This document shows positions 1 to 6,199 of a stretch of DNA of 60,853 nucleotides, one piece after another; the stretch's first letter is position 1, and each line of letters starts with the position of its first letter. Source of the stretch: a virus; IMG/VR virus record IMGVR_UViG_3300034375_004361, positions 1-60,853 of that record, one strand, 5' to 3'. The position numbers were made by a program, and so were the translations under genes. A model generated the notes under the pieces. It saw only the letters and a list, made by a program, of their open reading frames with translations, was not told where the DNA came from and did no database searches.

Positions 1-127
1 GAACCTGACCACCGAGACCTTCAGCCTGCTTGTAGGTCAACCACTCGTTGTGGTCGTACCCCCTGTCCTCCATCTCGGCGAACAGCATGAACACGTTCAT
101 CCCTTTGTACGGACGGCCAGTTGCTCG
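1..127. repeat. Contig-end direct repeat (left copy)
   Basis: These 127 bases are identical to 60727-60853. They lie inside the ardC-like reading frame, which continues seamlessly across the junction, so the molecule is circular or circularly permuted in the assembly. The length equals the largest k-mer of common short-read assemblers, which points to an assembly overlap rather than a biological terminal repeat. Confidence 0.97.
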
Positions 128-241
128 ATTGATAGGTGCCAGACCACCAGAGCCTTCCCATGGTCGGAACCATGCCATGCCTTTCTTCTTCAGCCCATCC
201 AACACACGTTGGGTCACCTTGTCATATACGTCTTGCTTCAT
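1..241 (-). CDS. ArdC-like antirestriction protein, N-terminal part (cut by contig end)
   Basis: This is the 5' part of the gene whose remainder is 60077-60726 on the minus strand; joined across the circle it encodes 296 aa. The start ATG (241-239) overlaps the stop of the upstream small gene as ATGA. The N-terminus reads MKQDVYDKVTQRVLDGLK, then a W-x-x-PW segment (MAWFRPWEG) and NRATGRPYKGMN, which is the typical opening of the ArdC N-terminal (DUF1738) single-strand DNA-binding domain. ArdC proteins protect incoming plasmid or phage DNA from restriction. The gene is interrupted only by the arbitrary contig ends. Confidence 0.88.
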   Translation of the reverse strand, partial: MKQDVYDKVTQRVLDGLKKKGMAWFRPWEGSGGLAPINRATGRPYKGMNVFMLFAEMEDRGYDHNEWLTYKQAEGLGGQV

Positions 242-408
242 CCCTTTGCGAGTTTGTGGATTGACAACTGAATGTTGTGTTCCTGAAGGTCTGCCTTGGC
301 TCCATTGAACTTGGCTTCTGCCTTCTGGACGGCCTCACGTGCGCGTAGCATCGACACGTATGCATCGTTCTTGGCGCGGAGGAGTTTGTGGTACTTGGTC
401 TCTTTCAT
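238..408 (-). CDS. Small early protein (56 aa)
   Basis: A 56-aa reading frame from ATG at 408. It is rich in charged residues and Ala, with a probable single helix or coiled coil (MLRAREAVQKAEAKF). Its stop overlaps the ArdC start as ATGA, so the two are probably translationally coupled. A palindromic intergenic element (416-455) lies just upstream of the start. No recognised domain; function unknown. Support comes from the exact coupling and its place in an unbroken row of such genes. Confidence 0.7.
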   Translation of the reverse strand: MKETKYHKLLRAKNDAYVSMLRAREAVQKAEAKFNGAKADLQEHNIQLSIHKLAKG

Positions 409-415
409 CTGAATT

Positions 416-455
416 GGGTTTCTAGTAGTACAACGTGGTTGTCTCTCTCTTATTG
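416..455 (-). promoter_or_regulatory. Early-operon intergenic element, copy 1
   Basis: On the minus strand it reads CAATAAG...CCACGTTGTACTACTAGAAACCC and lies between the stop of the 96-aa gene and the start of the 56-aa gene. It is related to copies at 58400-58439, 59282-59321 and 60014-60037. This copy has a G-G mismatch in the stem. It could be an operator, an internal promoter or an RNA hairpin. Confidence 0.55.
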
Positions 456-740
456 TGTGACCTGCATGGTCTCAAAATCAAACGGGATGGACACACCGAA
501 GTCTCGCAAGACCTGCTCTGCGTCAGCCAACGGGGATGCGATGCTCATGTTCGGGATGTCGGGCGCGTTCACCACACTGACGAACAGACTCATGCCGCGC
601 TCGGGATGGATGGTGACCTTGGTTCTCGTGCCGCGTACGTTCACGCCACACATGTTGTCGAAGCAGAACTTCTTGCCGTCCATGAAGGTGAACTTGGCGG
701 GTGCCAGTTGGCTCATGTGGTGCTGATGGATGTGCTTCAT
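450..740 (-). CDS. Early hypothetical protein (96 aa)
   Basis: A 96-aa protein with a His-rich N-terminus (MKHIHQHH) and a beta-rich middle (FTFMDGKKFCFDNMCGVNV). No family recognised. The start at 740 overlaps the previous stop as ATGA; a second ATG (716) is possible. It is part of a chain of tiny genes read leftwards from 1534 that share stop/start overlaps, which suggests one polycistronic early message. No catalytic motif is visible. Confidence 0.75.
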   Translation of the reverse strand: MKHIHQHHMSQLAPAKFTFMDGKKFCFDNMCGVNVRGTRTKVTIHPERGMSLFVSVVNAPDIPNMSIASPLADAEQVLRDFGVSIPFDFETMQVTQ

Positions 741-940
741 CGTGCTTGGGTTTGGGTTGCCATTGCCTTGGATGCCTGCAGGAGAATCTCGCAGACAGAC
801 TTCAGTTCTGGTGTCTGGATTTGAGCCACGTGGTAGCAGAAGCCATTGACCATGACGTGGGTTGTGTCGCCCATGGTTTCAATGCTGTAGTCTGCTGTGG
901 AGCCGATGAACTCGGTGTTGATTTTGGGGAGCATGCTCAT
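737..940 (-). CDS. Early hypothetical protein (67 aa)
   Basis: A 67-aa acidic/neutral protein, probably a small beta-hairpin followed by a helix (TPELKSVCEILLQASKAMA). Both ends overlap neighbours by the 4-base ATGA arrangement, so translation is probably coupled along the operon. No homologous family recognised. Confidence 0.72.
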   Translation of the reverse strand: MSMLPKINTEFIGSTADYSIETMGDTTHVMVNGFCYHVAQIQTPELKSVCEILLQASKAMATQTQAR

Positions 941-1119
941 GATGATTCGTTTGTGTAGTAGTTAATCATATCTATGTTCGCTTGGTCAGGGTTGGCTTCG
1001 TACCACTCTACCATGTGATGCACAAGGGACTCGATGATGTCCGCAGTGTCCATCTCATTCACTTGGTCGTAGCAAAACTGCCTGATGTCTTGCCGTTCTT
1101 TGTTATCAATCTCTCTCAT
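937..1119 (-). CDS. Early hypothetical protein (60 aa)
   Basis: A 60-aa acidic protein (MREIDNKERQDIRQF...) that looks largely helical. It overlaps both neighbours by ATGA. No recognised domain; small acidic early proteins of phages often bind host factors, but nothing in this sequence identifies a target. Confidence 0.72.
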   Translation of the reverse strand: MREIDNKERQDIRQFCYDQVNEMDTADIIESLVHHMVEWYEANPDQANIDMINYYTNESS

Positions 1120-1277
1120 GCTTTCTGGGATTTGAGGATTCGCTTGATGGTCTCTGGGTCAGTGGTGCCGTACTGCCGCAACAGCCTGCGCTCACGTTCC
1201 GCTCTGGCTCGTTGCTCTCGCTCGGCCAACAGGGTGCCCAACGTGGCTCCCTTGGGGTGCAGTTCCCACACGTTCAT
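1116..1277 (-). CDS. Early small basic protein (53 aa)
   Basis: A 53-aa frame starting at ATG 1277 and ending TGA at 1116. The middle is a dense run of Glu and Arg (LAEREQRARAERERRLL), a likely amphipathic helix or coiled coil, followed by TDPETIKRILKSQKA. Both ends have ATGA overlaps with the 86-aa gene upstream and the 60-aa gene downstream, which is the main evidence that it is real. Function unknown. Confidence 0.68.
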   Translation of the reverse strand: MNVWELHPKGATLGTLLAEREQRARAERERRLLRQYGTTDPETIKRILKSQKA

Positions 1278-1534
1278 GATTCACGTGTTGGGGCGTACAC
1301 AATCTCTGCCGCGTTCACCAAGGCGTTTGCCATGGGCCCGTCCACACCTTGGGCGCGGATGCGCTCCTTGATGATGGGGCGACACTGCTCGATGACCTTG
1401 AGCGCAGTTGCCACACGAACTGCTTGGTCGCCGTCTCCTTGCGGGACGTTCTCTCCTGCAATCTCGCAGGCGTTGTACATGGTGGCAGCCAAGGTTGCAT
1501 CGTTGGCGTTCTGGAGTTGTTGGATGAATGTCAT
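1274..1534 (-). CDS. First gene of the early minus-strand operon (86 aa)
   Basis: An 86-aa mostly helical protein (MTFIQQLQNANDATLAATMY...). It is the first gene of the leftward operon; about 630 bp of non-coding DNA lies between its start and the first rightward gene. No TAnnTTTG box is found upstream on this strand, so the early promoter must be of another type. Its stop overlaps the next start as ATGA. No family recognised. Confidence 0.75.
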   Translation of the reverse strand: MTFIQQLQNANDATLAATMYNACEIAGENVPQGDGDQAVRVATALKVIEQCRPIIKERIRAQGVDGPMANALVNAAEIVYAPTRES

Positions 1535-2012
1535 CTCGGTTGGGTTTGTGGTTTGTGGCTAGGATTCAGCTCCCGCCTTCTGATACCTACACGCACCAAG
1601 GTCTGGGATATTGCATGGGCGTTTGTTAATCGGTGTTAACGTATAGGCATGGGGTTTCGTGGTGACCCATGGATGGGTGCTAGTCCTTGCCTTCTAGAAT
1701 GGTGGGGGAGATTGTGCCTGTGGCCTGTGGGTCTCCTCCTCTTGCGTGGATTGCGTGCTGTTTGCTCCCTGTATGGAAACGCCAAAAGGAAAGCCAGAAC
1801 CTAGAGCCAGAAACGGGAAAAGCAACAACCCCTGGGTTTCGGCAATCGGTTTCGGTTGACGTGCTGCACCGCTACCGTATACGTATAATCACGGGGCTCT
1901 GTATGTCTCACCTATTTTCACATAGATTTACAATGTGTATCTGCTTTACGGAATAGTCTCTGTATGCTTATTAGCCATAGTACTGAACCTGCTATACGCT
2001 GACTAGCTTTAC

Positions 2013-2043
2013 TTGACTTTGAAAAAAAAATGTAGTACCTTTG
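2013..2043 (+). promoter_or_regulatory. Bacteroidota-type promoter of the rightward arm
   Basis: TTG at 2013-2015, a 20-nt spacer containing nine A residues, then TACCTTTG at 2036-2043, matching the TTG-N19/20-TAnnTTTG promoter of this phylum. Transcription would begin near 2048, directly in front of a strongly structured leader. Confidence 0.72.
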
Positions 2044-2047
2044 CTAA

Positions 2048-2145
2048 GTACCTTGAGAGGACAGGTCTTGAGGGTGCGGCTCCTTGGGGGCCTTCCCTCC
2101 TCGACACAGAGCTGACTCACAGATACCTCAAGTCCTCTGGTAAAA
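2048..2145 (+). ncRNA. Structured leader RNA or small RNA candidate
   Basis: Downstream of the promoter, AGAGGAC (2056-2062) pairs with GTCCTCT (2132-2138) and TTGAGG (2068-2073) with CCTCAA (2126-2131), with a 5-nt bulge between. Inside are GGCTCC-TTG-GGGGCC (about 2078-2092) and GAG-CTGA-CTC (about 2109-2118). GAGGG at 2070-2074 could instead pair with CCCTC at 2095-2099, so two exclusive folds exist. The first gene starts at 2170. It could be an attenuator, a leader element or a separate RNA; no known riboswitch class was recognised. Confidence 0.5.
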
Positions 2146-2169
2146 AAAGTATCAAGGGATAGCTATATC

Positions 2170-2346
2170 ATGGAGCCAGTCAATCTACATCCAGCAGCAT
2201 TAGAGCTGTTGTCGAAGGCGTTAGCTAAGAGCAATGGGTATCACACTCCGAGAGCACGGAGGCGAGCCATGGATAGGGCCTTGAAGGAACTAACGAAGCA
2301 GAGCAATAAGGAGCGCGGTGATTCGTTAGGTAGTCATGACGACTAA
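2170..2346 (+). CDS. Small basic protein, first rightward gene (58 aa)
   Basis: A 58-aa frame (MEPVNLHPAALELLSKALAK...) rich in Arg and Lys (TPRARRRAMDRALKELTK), probably helical. Its 3' end overlaps the next start by 11 nt, as other true neighbours here do. It follows the structured leader directly. No family recognised. Confidence 0.65.
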   Translation: MEPVNLHPAALELLSKALAKSNGYHTPRARRRAMDRALKELTKQSNKERGDSLGSHDD

Positions 2347-2608
2347 AGAACCCATCCACATGTGCGACGTAGTCTTGTACGACAGCAAGGCGAAACGTCA
2401 CTACCGTCTCTTCGATGCCGTATTAGTAGGCAACGACAAGAGGCTTATCTGGAGGAACAATTACTTCAGGGATAAGATTATCAGGGACGTCTTCAAGACG
2501 AAGACCCGTATCCAGAAACAGCGGGACAACCTCCACCTTATGTGCGAGTCCATCGAGTTCAAGAAGTTCATCAACTATTCGGACGCAAAATGGGGTTGCA
2601 CCAAATGA
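2336..2608 (+). CDS. Hypothetical protein (90 aa)
   Basis: A 90-aa basic protein (MTTKEPIHMCDVVLYDSK...). The first part looks like a small beta-sheet (HYRLFDAVLVGNDKRLIW), followed by a Lys/Arg-rich helix. No known domain. It overlaps the preceding gene by 11 nt and is followed by a TATATTTG box at 2610. Confidence 0.72.
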   Translation: MTTKEPIHMCDVVLYDSKAKRHYRLFDAVLVGNDKRLIWRNNYFRDKIIRDVFKTKTRIQKQRDNLHLMCESIEFKKFINYSDAKWGCTK

Positions 2609-2609
2609 G

Positions 2610-2617
2610 TATATTTG
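2610..2617 (+). promoter_or_regulatory. TATATTTG -7 box, leaderless arrangement
   Basis: TATATTTG followed by four bases (CTGT) and the ATG at 2622. With a -7 box in this position the transcript would start at or just before the A of ATG. No clear -33 TTG at the right distance. Confidence 0.55.
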
Positions 2618-2621
2618 CTGT

Positions 2622-2855
2622 ATGCTCGTTTCAAAGATTTCACAGAAAGGGAAGCCTAAGACAGGAGCTCGCAAGAGCGCAGCGGTGAGTGATGACGCGA
2701 AGGCTATGACAGCAGAGGTTAAAGACTACCTCATGAAAGCTGTACCCGATGCACAGATTAGTGAAGACTTCCTGGTTAAGGTAGCTTCTACTTACGGTCT
2801 CTCAAACCGCAACCCCCAGATTCTGGACGCGGCAGTCAAACAGCTGAGGAAATGA
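2622..2855 (+). CDS. Hypothetical basic protein (77 aa)
   Basis: A 77-aa protein with a Lys-rich N-terminus (SQKGKPKTGARKS) and a helical C-terminal half ending in LDAAVKQLRK. The C-terminal part could be a small helical DNA-binding or packing domain, but no family was recognised. It begins four bases after a TATATTTG box, and its stop overlaps the next start as ATGA. Confidence 0.72.
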   Translation: MLVSKISQKGKPKTGARKSAAVSDDAKAMTAEVKDYLMKAVPDAQISEDFLVKVASTYGLSNRNPQILDAAVKQLRK

Positions 2856-3040
2856 AGACCGCTAAGAAGTCCGAACGCCCCAAGCTCAAAGTTTCATCTA
2901 AGAAGGTCTCTGTCCCTCCCCCTGATGGATACCACTGGATGGAGGAGCAGGGGCGTTTTTACCTTATGAAGGGCGACTACAAACCACATCCTGGCGCTGT
3001 AAAGGAAGCTGGGTTCAAGCTTGTCGACCATGCCAAATAA
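2852..3040 (+). CDS. Hypothetical protein (62 aa)
   Basis: A 62-aa protein: a Lys-rich N-terminal tail, then a compact aromatic part (PPPDGYHWMEEQGRFYLMKG). Start overlaps the upstream stop by ATGA; the next gene's ATG (3030) lies inside its 3' end. Function unknown. Confidence 0.72.
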   Translation: MKTAKKSERPKLKVSSKKVSVPPPDGYHWMEEQGRFYLMKGDYKPHPGAVKEAGFKLVDHAK

Positions 3041-3488
3041 GAAAAAGGGTAGAGTCAACTATCTACTCACTCAACTCAAGGGTTCTAAGGACGGAACAAT
3101 CGGTGGCACACCTGTAGATAAGGCTGCCCACTTATCTTATATGGATACGACTCTAAAGGATATGATTCCAGATGTCCAAGAACGAGGTGATGTCCAGTCA
3201 ATGCTCGCTGGAAGAAGACTGCGCGGTGAGTCTGCAAAGGAGCAGGCAGATGCCATAGAGAAGATGAGTGATAGGGAGATGGAATTTGGGAAGGGTGGCA
3301 AGATAAAGTTCAACAAGAAGTATACCGCTGGTTCTAAGAATGCAGAGAGGCGTAAGAAGCTCATGGCTCAGATTGCGGAAATCTACAAGAAGTACCGTGG
3401 CACCAAGGCCAAGCGGAAGAAGAAAGGATTCCCGCCCGCCGTCGAAGCTAGACTCAAGAAGCTGATGGCAGAAAGAGATAGGCTATGA
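3030..3488 (+). CDS. Lysine-rich hypothetical protein (152 aa)
   Basis: Starts at ATG 3030; a TTG three codons earlier is possible. Strongly basic, with a helical middle and a Lys-rich C-terminus (KRKKKGFPPAVEARLKKL). It contains GKGGKIKF near residue 91, one of several short GGK-hydrophobic motifs shared by neighbouring proteins. Probably a virion or DNA-associated protein given its charge and company, but this is inference; no family recognised. Confidence 0.72.
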   Translation: MPNKKKGRVNYLLTQLKGSKDGTIGGTPVDKAAHLSYMDTTLKDMIPDVQERGDVQSMLAGRRLRGESAKEQADAIEKMSDREMEFGKGGKIKFNKKYTAGSKNAERRKKLMAQIAEIYKKYRGTKAKRKKKGFPPAVEARLKKLMAERDRL

Positions 3489-3733
3489 TGATTCTCAAGA
3501 AAGGCGGGAAGGTTAAGAAGTCCAAGAAGTCCAAGAAGAAAGGAAAGGGCAAGGGCTACAACAGCCTAACCGCAGCTCAGAAGGAGGTGTACCGTCGCGG
3601 GCTCGCGGCATACATGAGTTCTGGCAACAGACCAAAGACGTCACAACACGCATGGGCGATGGCCCGTGTCAAGTCTGCCTTCGGAAAGCGCGAAGCCGCT
3701 AAAATTGCAGCCAAAAAGAAAAAGAAGAAGTAA
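3485..3733 (+). CDS. Very basic DUF5872-like protein (82 aa)
   Basis: An 82-aa protein beginning MMILKKGGKVKKSKKS and ending in a run of six Lys. The central part (YNSLTAAQKEVYRRGLAAY, later QHAWAMARVKSAF) resembles the DUF5872 domain found in some large DNA viruses and marine phages, recalled from memory. The charge suggests binding to packaged DNA. Its start overlaps the upstream stop by 4 nt. Confidence 0.72.
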   Translation: MMILKKGGKVKKSKKSKKKGKGKGYNSLTAAQKEVYRRGLAAYMSSGNRPKTSQHAWAMARVKSAFGKREAAKIAAKKKKKK

Positions 3734-3735
3734 GT

Positions 3736-3743
3736 TATCTTTG
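3736..3743 (+). promoter_or_regulatory. TATCTTTG -7 box, leaderless arrangement
   Basis: TAnnTTTG followed by AGCC and the ATG at 3748, the same four-base spacing as at 2610 and 21667. Confidence 0.5.
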
Positions 3744-3747
3744 AGCC

Positions 3748-4653
3748 ATGCACAGCAAAAAACGATACCACTATAAAGGCGGAGGAAAGATGCCTTCCTG
3801 GTTGCTTGACAAGTTCAAGAAGATGGCCGACCGAAAGGCTCAGCGAGAGATGGGTGATGGAGGGAAGGTTTACTACGTCACTGGCGGTAAGATGGGTGAA
3901 GGTGACCCCATCCCAGGTGGGTTGTCTTTTATTGAAGAGGCCAACCGTAGGGCTGAAGAAGCCCGCCGTGCGGACAGAAGAGATGCTAGAGCCGATGGCT
4001 TTAGAATTGAAGGAGATGAGGATGGTTCTATCATGGGTGTGACTCTTGGGTCTGAAACAACGAATCGTCTTGGCGGTGTTGCTCCAGAAGAGGCCACCAT
4101 GTTCTTGAGAAAAGGAAAGCCCCAGGAGCCTGTGATTGAAAATCGAGAGAAAGAGGAAGACCCCAAAGTCCCTACACCCCCAAAACCCCCACTGAAGAAA
4201 CCTCCAACTAAAACTCCTGAGGTAGATTATAGCACCCCTGGCGGTGTTCAATCAGTTCCTAACTTTAAGAAAGGTATCCAGGAGTCTGGTTTCAGAGGTC
4301 AAGGAACTACAGGTGATTTGGATGGGGCGAGATTCGAGCTTGTCGATGACAAAGGCATGTTGCTTGAGCGAGGAAGGACAAAGATGGAAGACCTTCCTGA
4401 CTACATCACTCAAGACCCTACCTTCAAAAAACTCGTGGAGGAAGCTAACAGCACAAAGTACCGTCAGGATATTGGAAGAGCTGAAGGCCGATTTAGAAAT
4501 CCAGGAGGACAGGCTGCTCAAGACTTGGCTGATATCATGAACGGTGTAATTACTCTTGAAGAGTACAAGAAGAGAAAAAACATCGAGTCAGCCTCTTTCG
4601 GATTCGGAGGCAAAGTCCCAGGCTTCGGAGTAAAGAAGAAGTCTAGGTCGTGA
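3748..4653 (+). CDS. Hypothetical virion-associated protein with Pro/Lys linker (301 aa)
   Basis: The N-terminal ~50 residues are basic with repeated GGK motifs (YHYKGGGKMP, DGGKVYYVTGGKMGEG). Residues ~70-90 form a charged helix. Residues ~128-165 are a low-complexity Pro/Lys/Glu linker, followed by a folded-looking part. The C-terminus again has a GGK motif (FGFGGKVPGFGVKKKSRS). No enzyme motif seen. The architecture of flexible tails and linker suggests a minor structural or DNA-associated protein. The stop overlaps the GTG of the next gene. Confidence 0.72.
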   Translation: MHSKKRYHYKGGGKMPSWLLDKFKKMADRKAQREMGDGGKVYYVTGGKMGEGDPIPGGLSFIEEANRRAEEARRADRRDARADGFRIEGDEDGSIMGVTLGSETTNRLGGVAPEEATMFLRKGKPQEPVIENREKEEDPKVPTPPKPPLKKPPTKTPEVDYSTPGGVQSVPNFKKGIQESGFRGQGTTGDLDGARFELVDDKGMLLERGRTKMEDLPDYITQDPTFKKLVEEANSTKYRQDIGRAEGRFRNPGGQAAQDLADIMNGVITLEEYKKRKNIESASFGFGGKVPGFGVKKKSRS

Positions 4654-4838
4654 GCAACGCAAGTTGGACAATGGGGTTTCTAGCACTACTCGCTTTATAT
4701 GGTAGTGTATTGTCCCCAGATAGCACTGGACATTATCTAGACTATAATGGCGATGGTGTTATCGACTTACACGATTTGCTTGACCACCTTACCTATAAGC
4801 CTCAGATGACTGGGGTTACGGTCTGGCAGGACAGTTAA
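4650..4838 (+). CDS. Exported or membrane-anchored peptide with dockerin-like EF-hand loop (62 aa)
   Basis: Begins with GTG at 4650, overlapping the previous TGA. Residues 5-22 are hydrophobic (WTMGFLALLALYGSVLS), a signal peptide or membrane anchor. Residues 31-42 read DYNGDGVIDLHD, which matches the D-x-N-x-D-G-x-I-D-x-x-D calcium loop of dockerin and EF-hand repeats. A single loop in such a small exported protein is unusual; calcium binding is inferred. The 3' end overlaps the opposite-strand gene 4816-4998 by 23 bp. Confidence 0.6.
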   Translation: MSNASWTMGFLALLALYGSVLSPDSTGHYLDYNGDGVIDLHDLLDHLTYKPQMTGVTVWQDS

Positions 4839-4998
4839 ACCCTGGGTCGTTGAATGGAAGTGGTCGGTTCAGAGCCACAACAGTACCAATGTCTGCACCC
4901 TTACGGAGGATAAGGCGGTTGTTCTTCTTTGCTTCAGTGTCAACGAATGGGGTCAACACTCCAACGAGCAGCGCGAGGCGGATAAGGAAATTTTTCAT
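4816..4998 (-). CDS. Small exported peptide (60 aa)
   Basis: A 60-aa frame against the direction of its neighbours. It has a classic signal peptide (MKNFLIRLALLVGVLTPF) with a likely cut after DTEA, leaving ~37 residues ending FNDPGFNCPARP. AT-rich sequence precedes the ATG (4998). Support rests on the signal peptide and protein-like composition. It may be a late-inserted envelope gene. No family recognised. Confidence 0.5.
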   Translation of the reverse strand: MKNFLIRLALLVGVLTPFVDTEAKKNNRLILRKGADIGTVVALNRPLPFNDPGFNCPARP

Positions 4999-5081
4999 GG
5001 TATTGAATTGATTAGATTTGTTTCGTGTTTCTGTCTCTATAACGACGCAGGATTCTGGATATTGTGTAAACGAACGTTAAA

Positions 5082-5741
5082 ATGGTTCCGAAGAAAAAAC
5101 CCAAGTCAGATAAGAGTAGGTACTACTTCTTTGGTTCTTACCCAGAGCAAGCAAAAGCACCAGAGGGTTATCAATATACGGAAGGACTCGATATGGTCCC
5201 AGAAGGATGGAGCGAATATCACTCTGAGTCAAATGATACTATCGACCTTGAGAGGATGATTGACCGACAAATGGGAGTCGAGTCATCGTACCTCCCAGGC
5301 CGCACTTCTAGTGCGGGGGCCAGGGGCCTCGGTCAATTCACAGACATCGCAGAGAAAGAGGTCGTCCGTCTCGGAATCATGGACGAGGGATGGAATCCCA
5401 ACGACCCAGTGCAGGCTAGGGAAGCTATGTCTGGATATATGGAGAACCTGTACGATAGGGAGTTCATTCATTCAGACAAGAGTGACCCCAAGGTTGCTTA
5501 CGCTAAAGCTGCTTTCGCCTATAATGCTGGGGAGGGAACAGCGAGGAAAGAACTGACCAGGCTTAGAGAGGAGGGCTATGATATCTACAACAGCCTGGAT
5601 TGGATTAACGACATCAACACCGAGAGCCGAGAGTACATCGAAAGGCTCTATGGCTTGGACACACCTAAGGGAAGGAAGTTCGAGGAGGACTGGCCCATCA
5701 TGGACCGTCGCCGCCAGCAGATTTTCGGGGAGCAATCTTAA
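5082..5741 (+). CDS. Lytic transglycosylase (SLT, lysozyme-like fold), 219 aa
   Basis: Residues ~55-200 form a transglycosylase domain. Catalytic Glu67 sits in QMGVESSY, followed by SSAGARGLGQF (the usual S-x-A-x-GL-x-Q segment), NPNDPVQA and AKAAFAYNAGEG (the conserved AYNAG motif). It would cut the glycan strands of peptidoglycan. There is no signal peptide; the N-terminus is basic and flexible, which fits a virion-carried enzyme that opens the wall at infection, though a role in lysis is possible. Its last 44 bp overlap the opposite-strand regulator. Confidence 0.88.
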   Translation: MVPKKKPKSDKSRYYFFGSYPEQAKAPEGYQYTEGLDMVPEGWSEYHSESNDTIDLERMIDRQMGVESSYLPGRTSSAGARGLGQFTDIAEKEVVRLGIMDEGWNPNDPVQAREAMSGYMENLYDREFIHSDKSDPKVAYAKAAFAYNAGEGTARKELTRLREEGYDIYNSLDWINDINTESREYIERLYGLDTPKGRKFEEDWPIMDRRRQQIFGEQS

Positions 5742-6168
5742 TCGTCTCCTCTCCCTCTAGTTTCCTGTAGAACCGCTGTACCAGTAACCTGGCCTTCTGG
5801 GTTATCTGGTATCTGGCCCTGTAGTTATTCCTGTCGTACTTGAGGAACGCGAGCTGTTCCATGGTTGCGTTCTCCAGGTCTGTCTTGTCGTATATCTTCT
5901 CGACGTATCCCTTCTTGATTAGGGACAGCAGGACTCTCTCGTAGAACTTGGCGAAGTTTTGATGCAGCGCTTCGGCGATGTGCTTGCGAGTAAAGAACTC
6001 GTAGTCGTACATGAATAGTAGGGACTCCAGCTCATTCTCGCTTACGTCGTGGTTCGTACAGATGTCTCGCTTTGCGAGCTTGTAGTACTTGAGGTAGTTG
6101 TTGTTGACGTACCTCTGGTTCAGCATCGAGAACTCACGGAACTTGCGTCCTTTATGCGTTCTGCTCAT
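5698..6168 (-). CDS. Winged-helix (MarR-like) transcription regulator (156 aa)
   Basis: The start is taken at ATG 6168 (MSRTHKGRKFREFSM); longer forms would read through the opposing promoter. Residues ~50-130 form a winged helix: helix HIAEALHQ, recognition-helix region FYERVLLSLIKKGYVEKI, wing and RYQITQKARLLV. Such proteins bind palindromic DNA and repress or activate nearby promoters. It points leftwards among rightward genes, and its start is 6 bp from the TATATTTG box at 6174 on the other strand, so it probably controls that promoter and itself. Confidence 0.78.
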   Translation of the reverse strand: MSRTHKGRKFREFSMLNQRYVNNNYLKYYKLAKRDICTNHDVSENELESLLFMYDYEFFTRKHIAEALHQNFAKFYERVLLSLIKKGYVEKIYDKTDLENATMEQLAFLKYDRNNYRARYQITQKARLLVQRFYRKLEGEETIKIAPRKSAGGDGP

Positions 6169-6173
6169 TGAAG

Positions 6174-6181
6174 TATATTTG
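6174..6181 (+). promoter_or_regulatory. TATATTTG -7 box before the first fibre gene
   Basis: TATATTTG 18 nt upstream of ATG 6200. It sits in the short gap between the divergent regulator (start 6168) and the fibre gene, so a bound regulator could cover both. Confidence 0.6.
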
Positions 6182-6199
6182 TGAGGTAAAATTAAGGAT

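Larger units (their letters stand above)
1535..2169. other. Divergent intergenic control region
   Basis: The longest protein-free stretch in the genome, lying between the leftward early operon and the rightward arm. It holds an inverted GTTAA/TTAAC pair (about 1623-1640), three copies of GGTTTCG (1653-1659, 1835-1841, 1848-1854), a possible 8-bp hairpin (GGGGGAGA with TCTCCTCC, about 1704-1742), the palindrome CGTATACG followed by TATAAT near 1880, an AT-rich stretch (about 1910-2030), a TAnnTTTG promoter and a structured leader. It is the natural place to look for a replication origin or early/late switch; neither can be proved from sequence alone. Short ORFs inside it have no protein-like character. 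Confidence 0.6.

Noticed and set aside
1860-1890. Sigma70-style TTGACG ... TATAAT promoter
   Set aside because: Spacing to TATAAT is 22 nt and this consensus is not used by Bacteroidota primary sigma factors; listed only as part of the control region.
1687-1956. 89-aa plus-strand ORF in the divergent region
   Set aside because: Composition is not protein-like (Cys/His/Trp-rich) and it has no coupled neighbours.
3577-4251. 224-aa minus-strand ORF
   Set aside because: Lies against two well-supported basic protein genes; Phe/Ser-rich translation results from the Lys/Glu codons of the other strand.
5008-5259. 83-aa plus ORF upstream of the transglycosylase
   Set aside because: Overlaps the start of the transglycosylase in another frame; no protein-like pattern.
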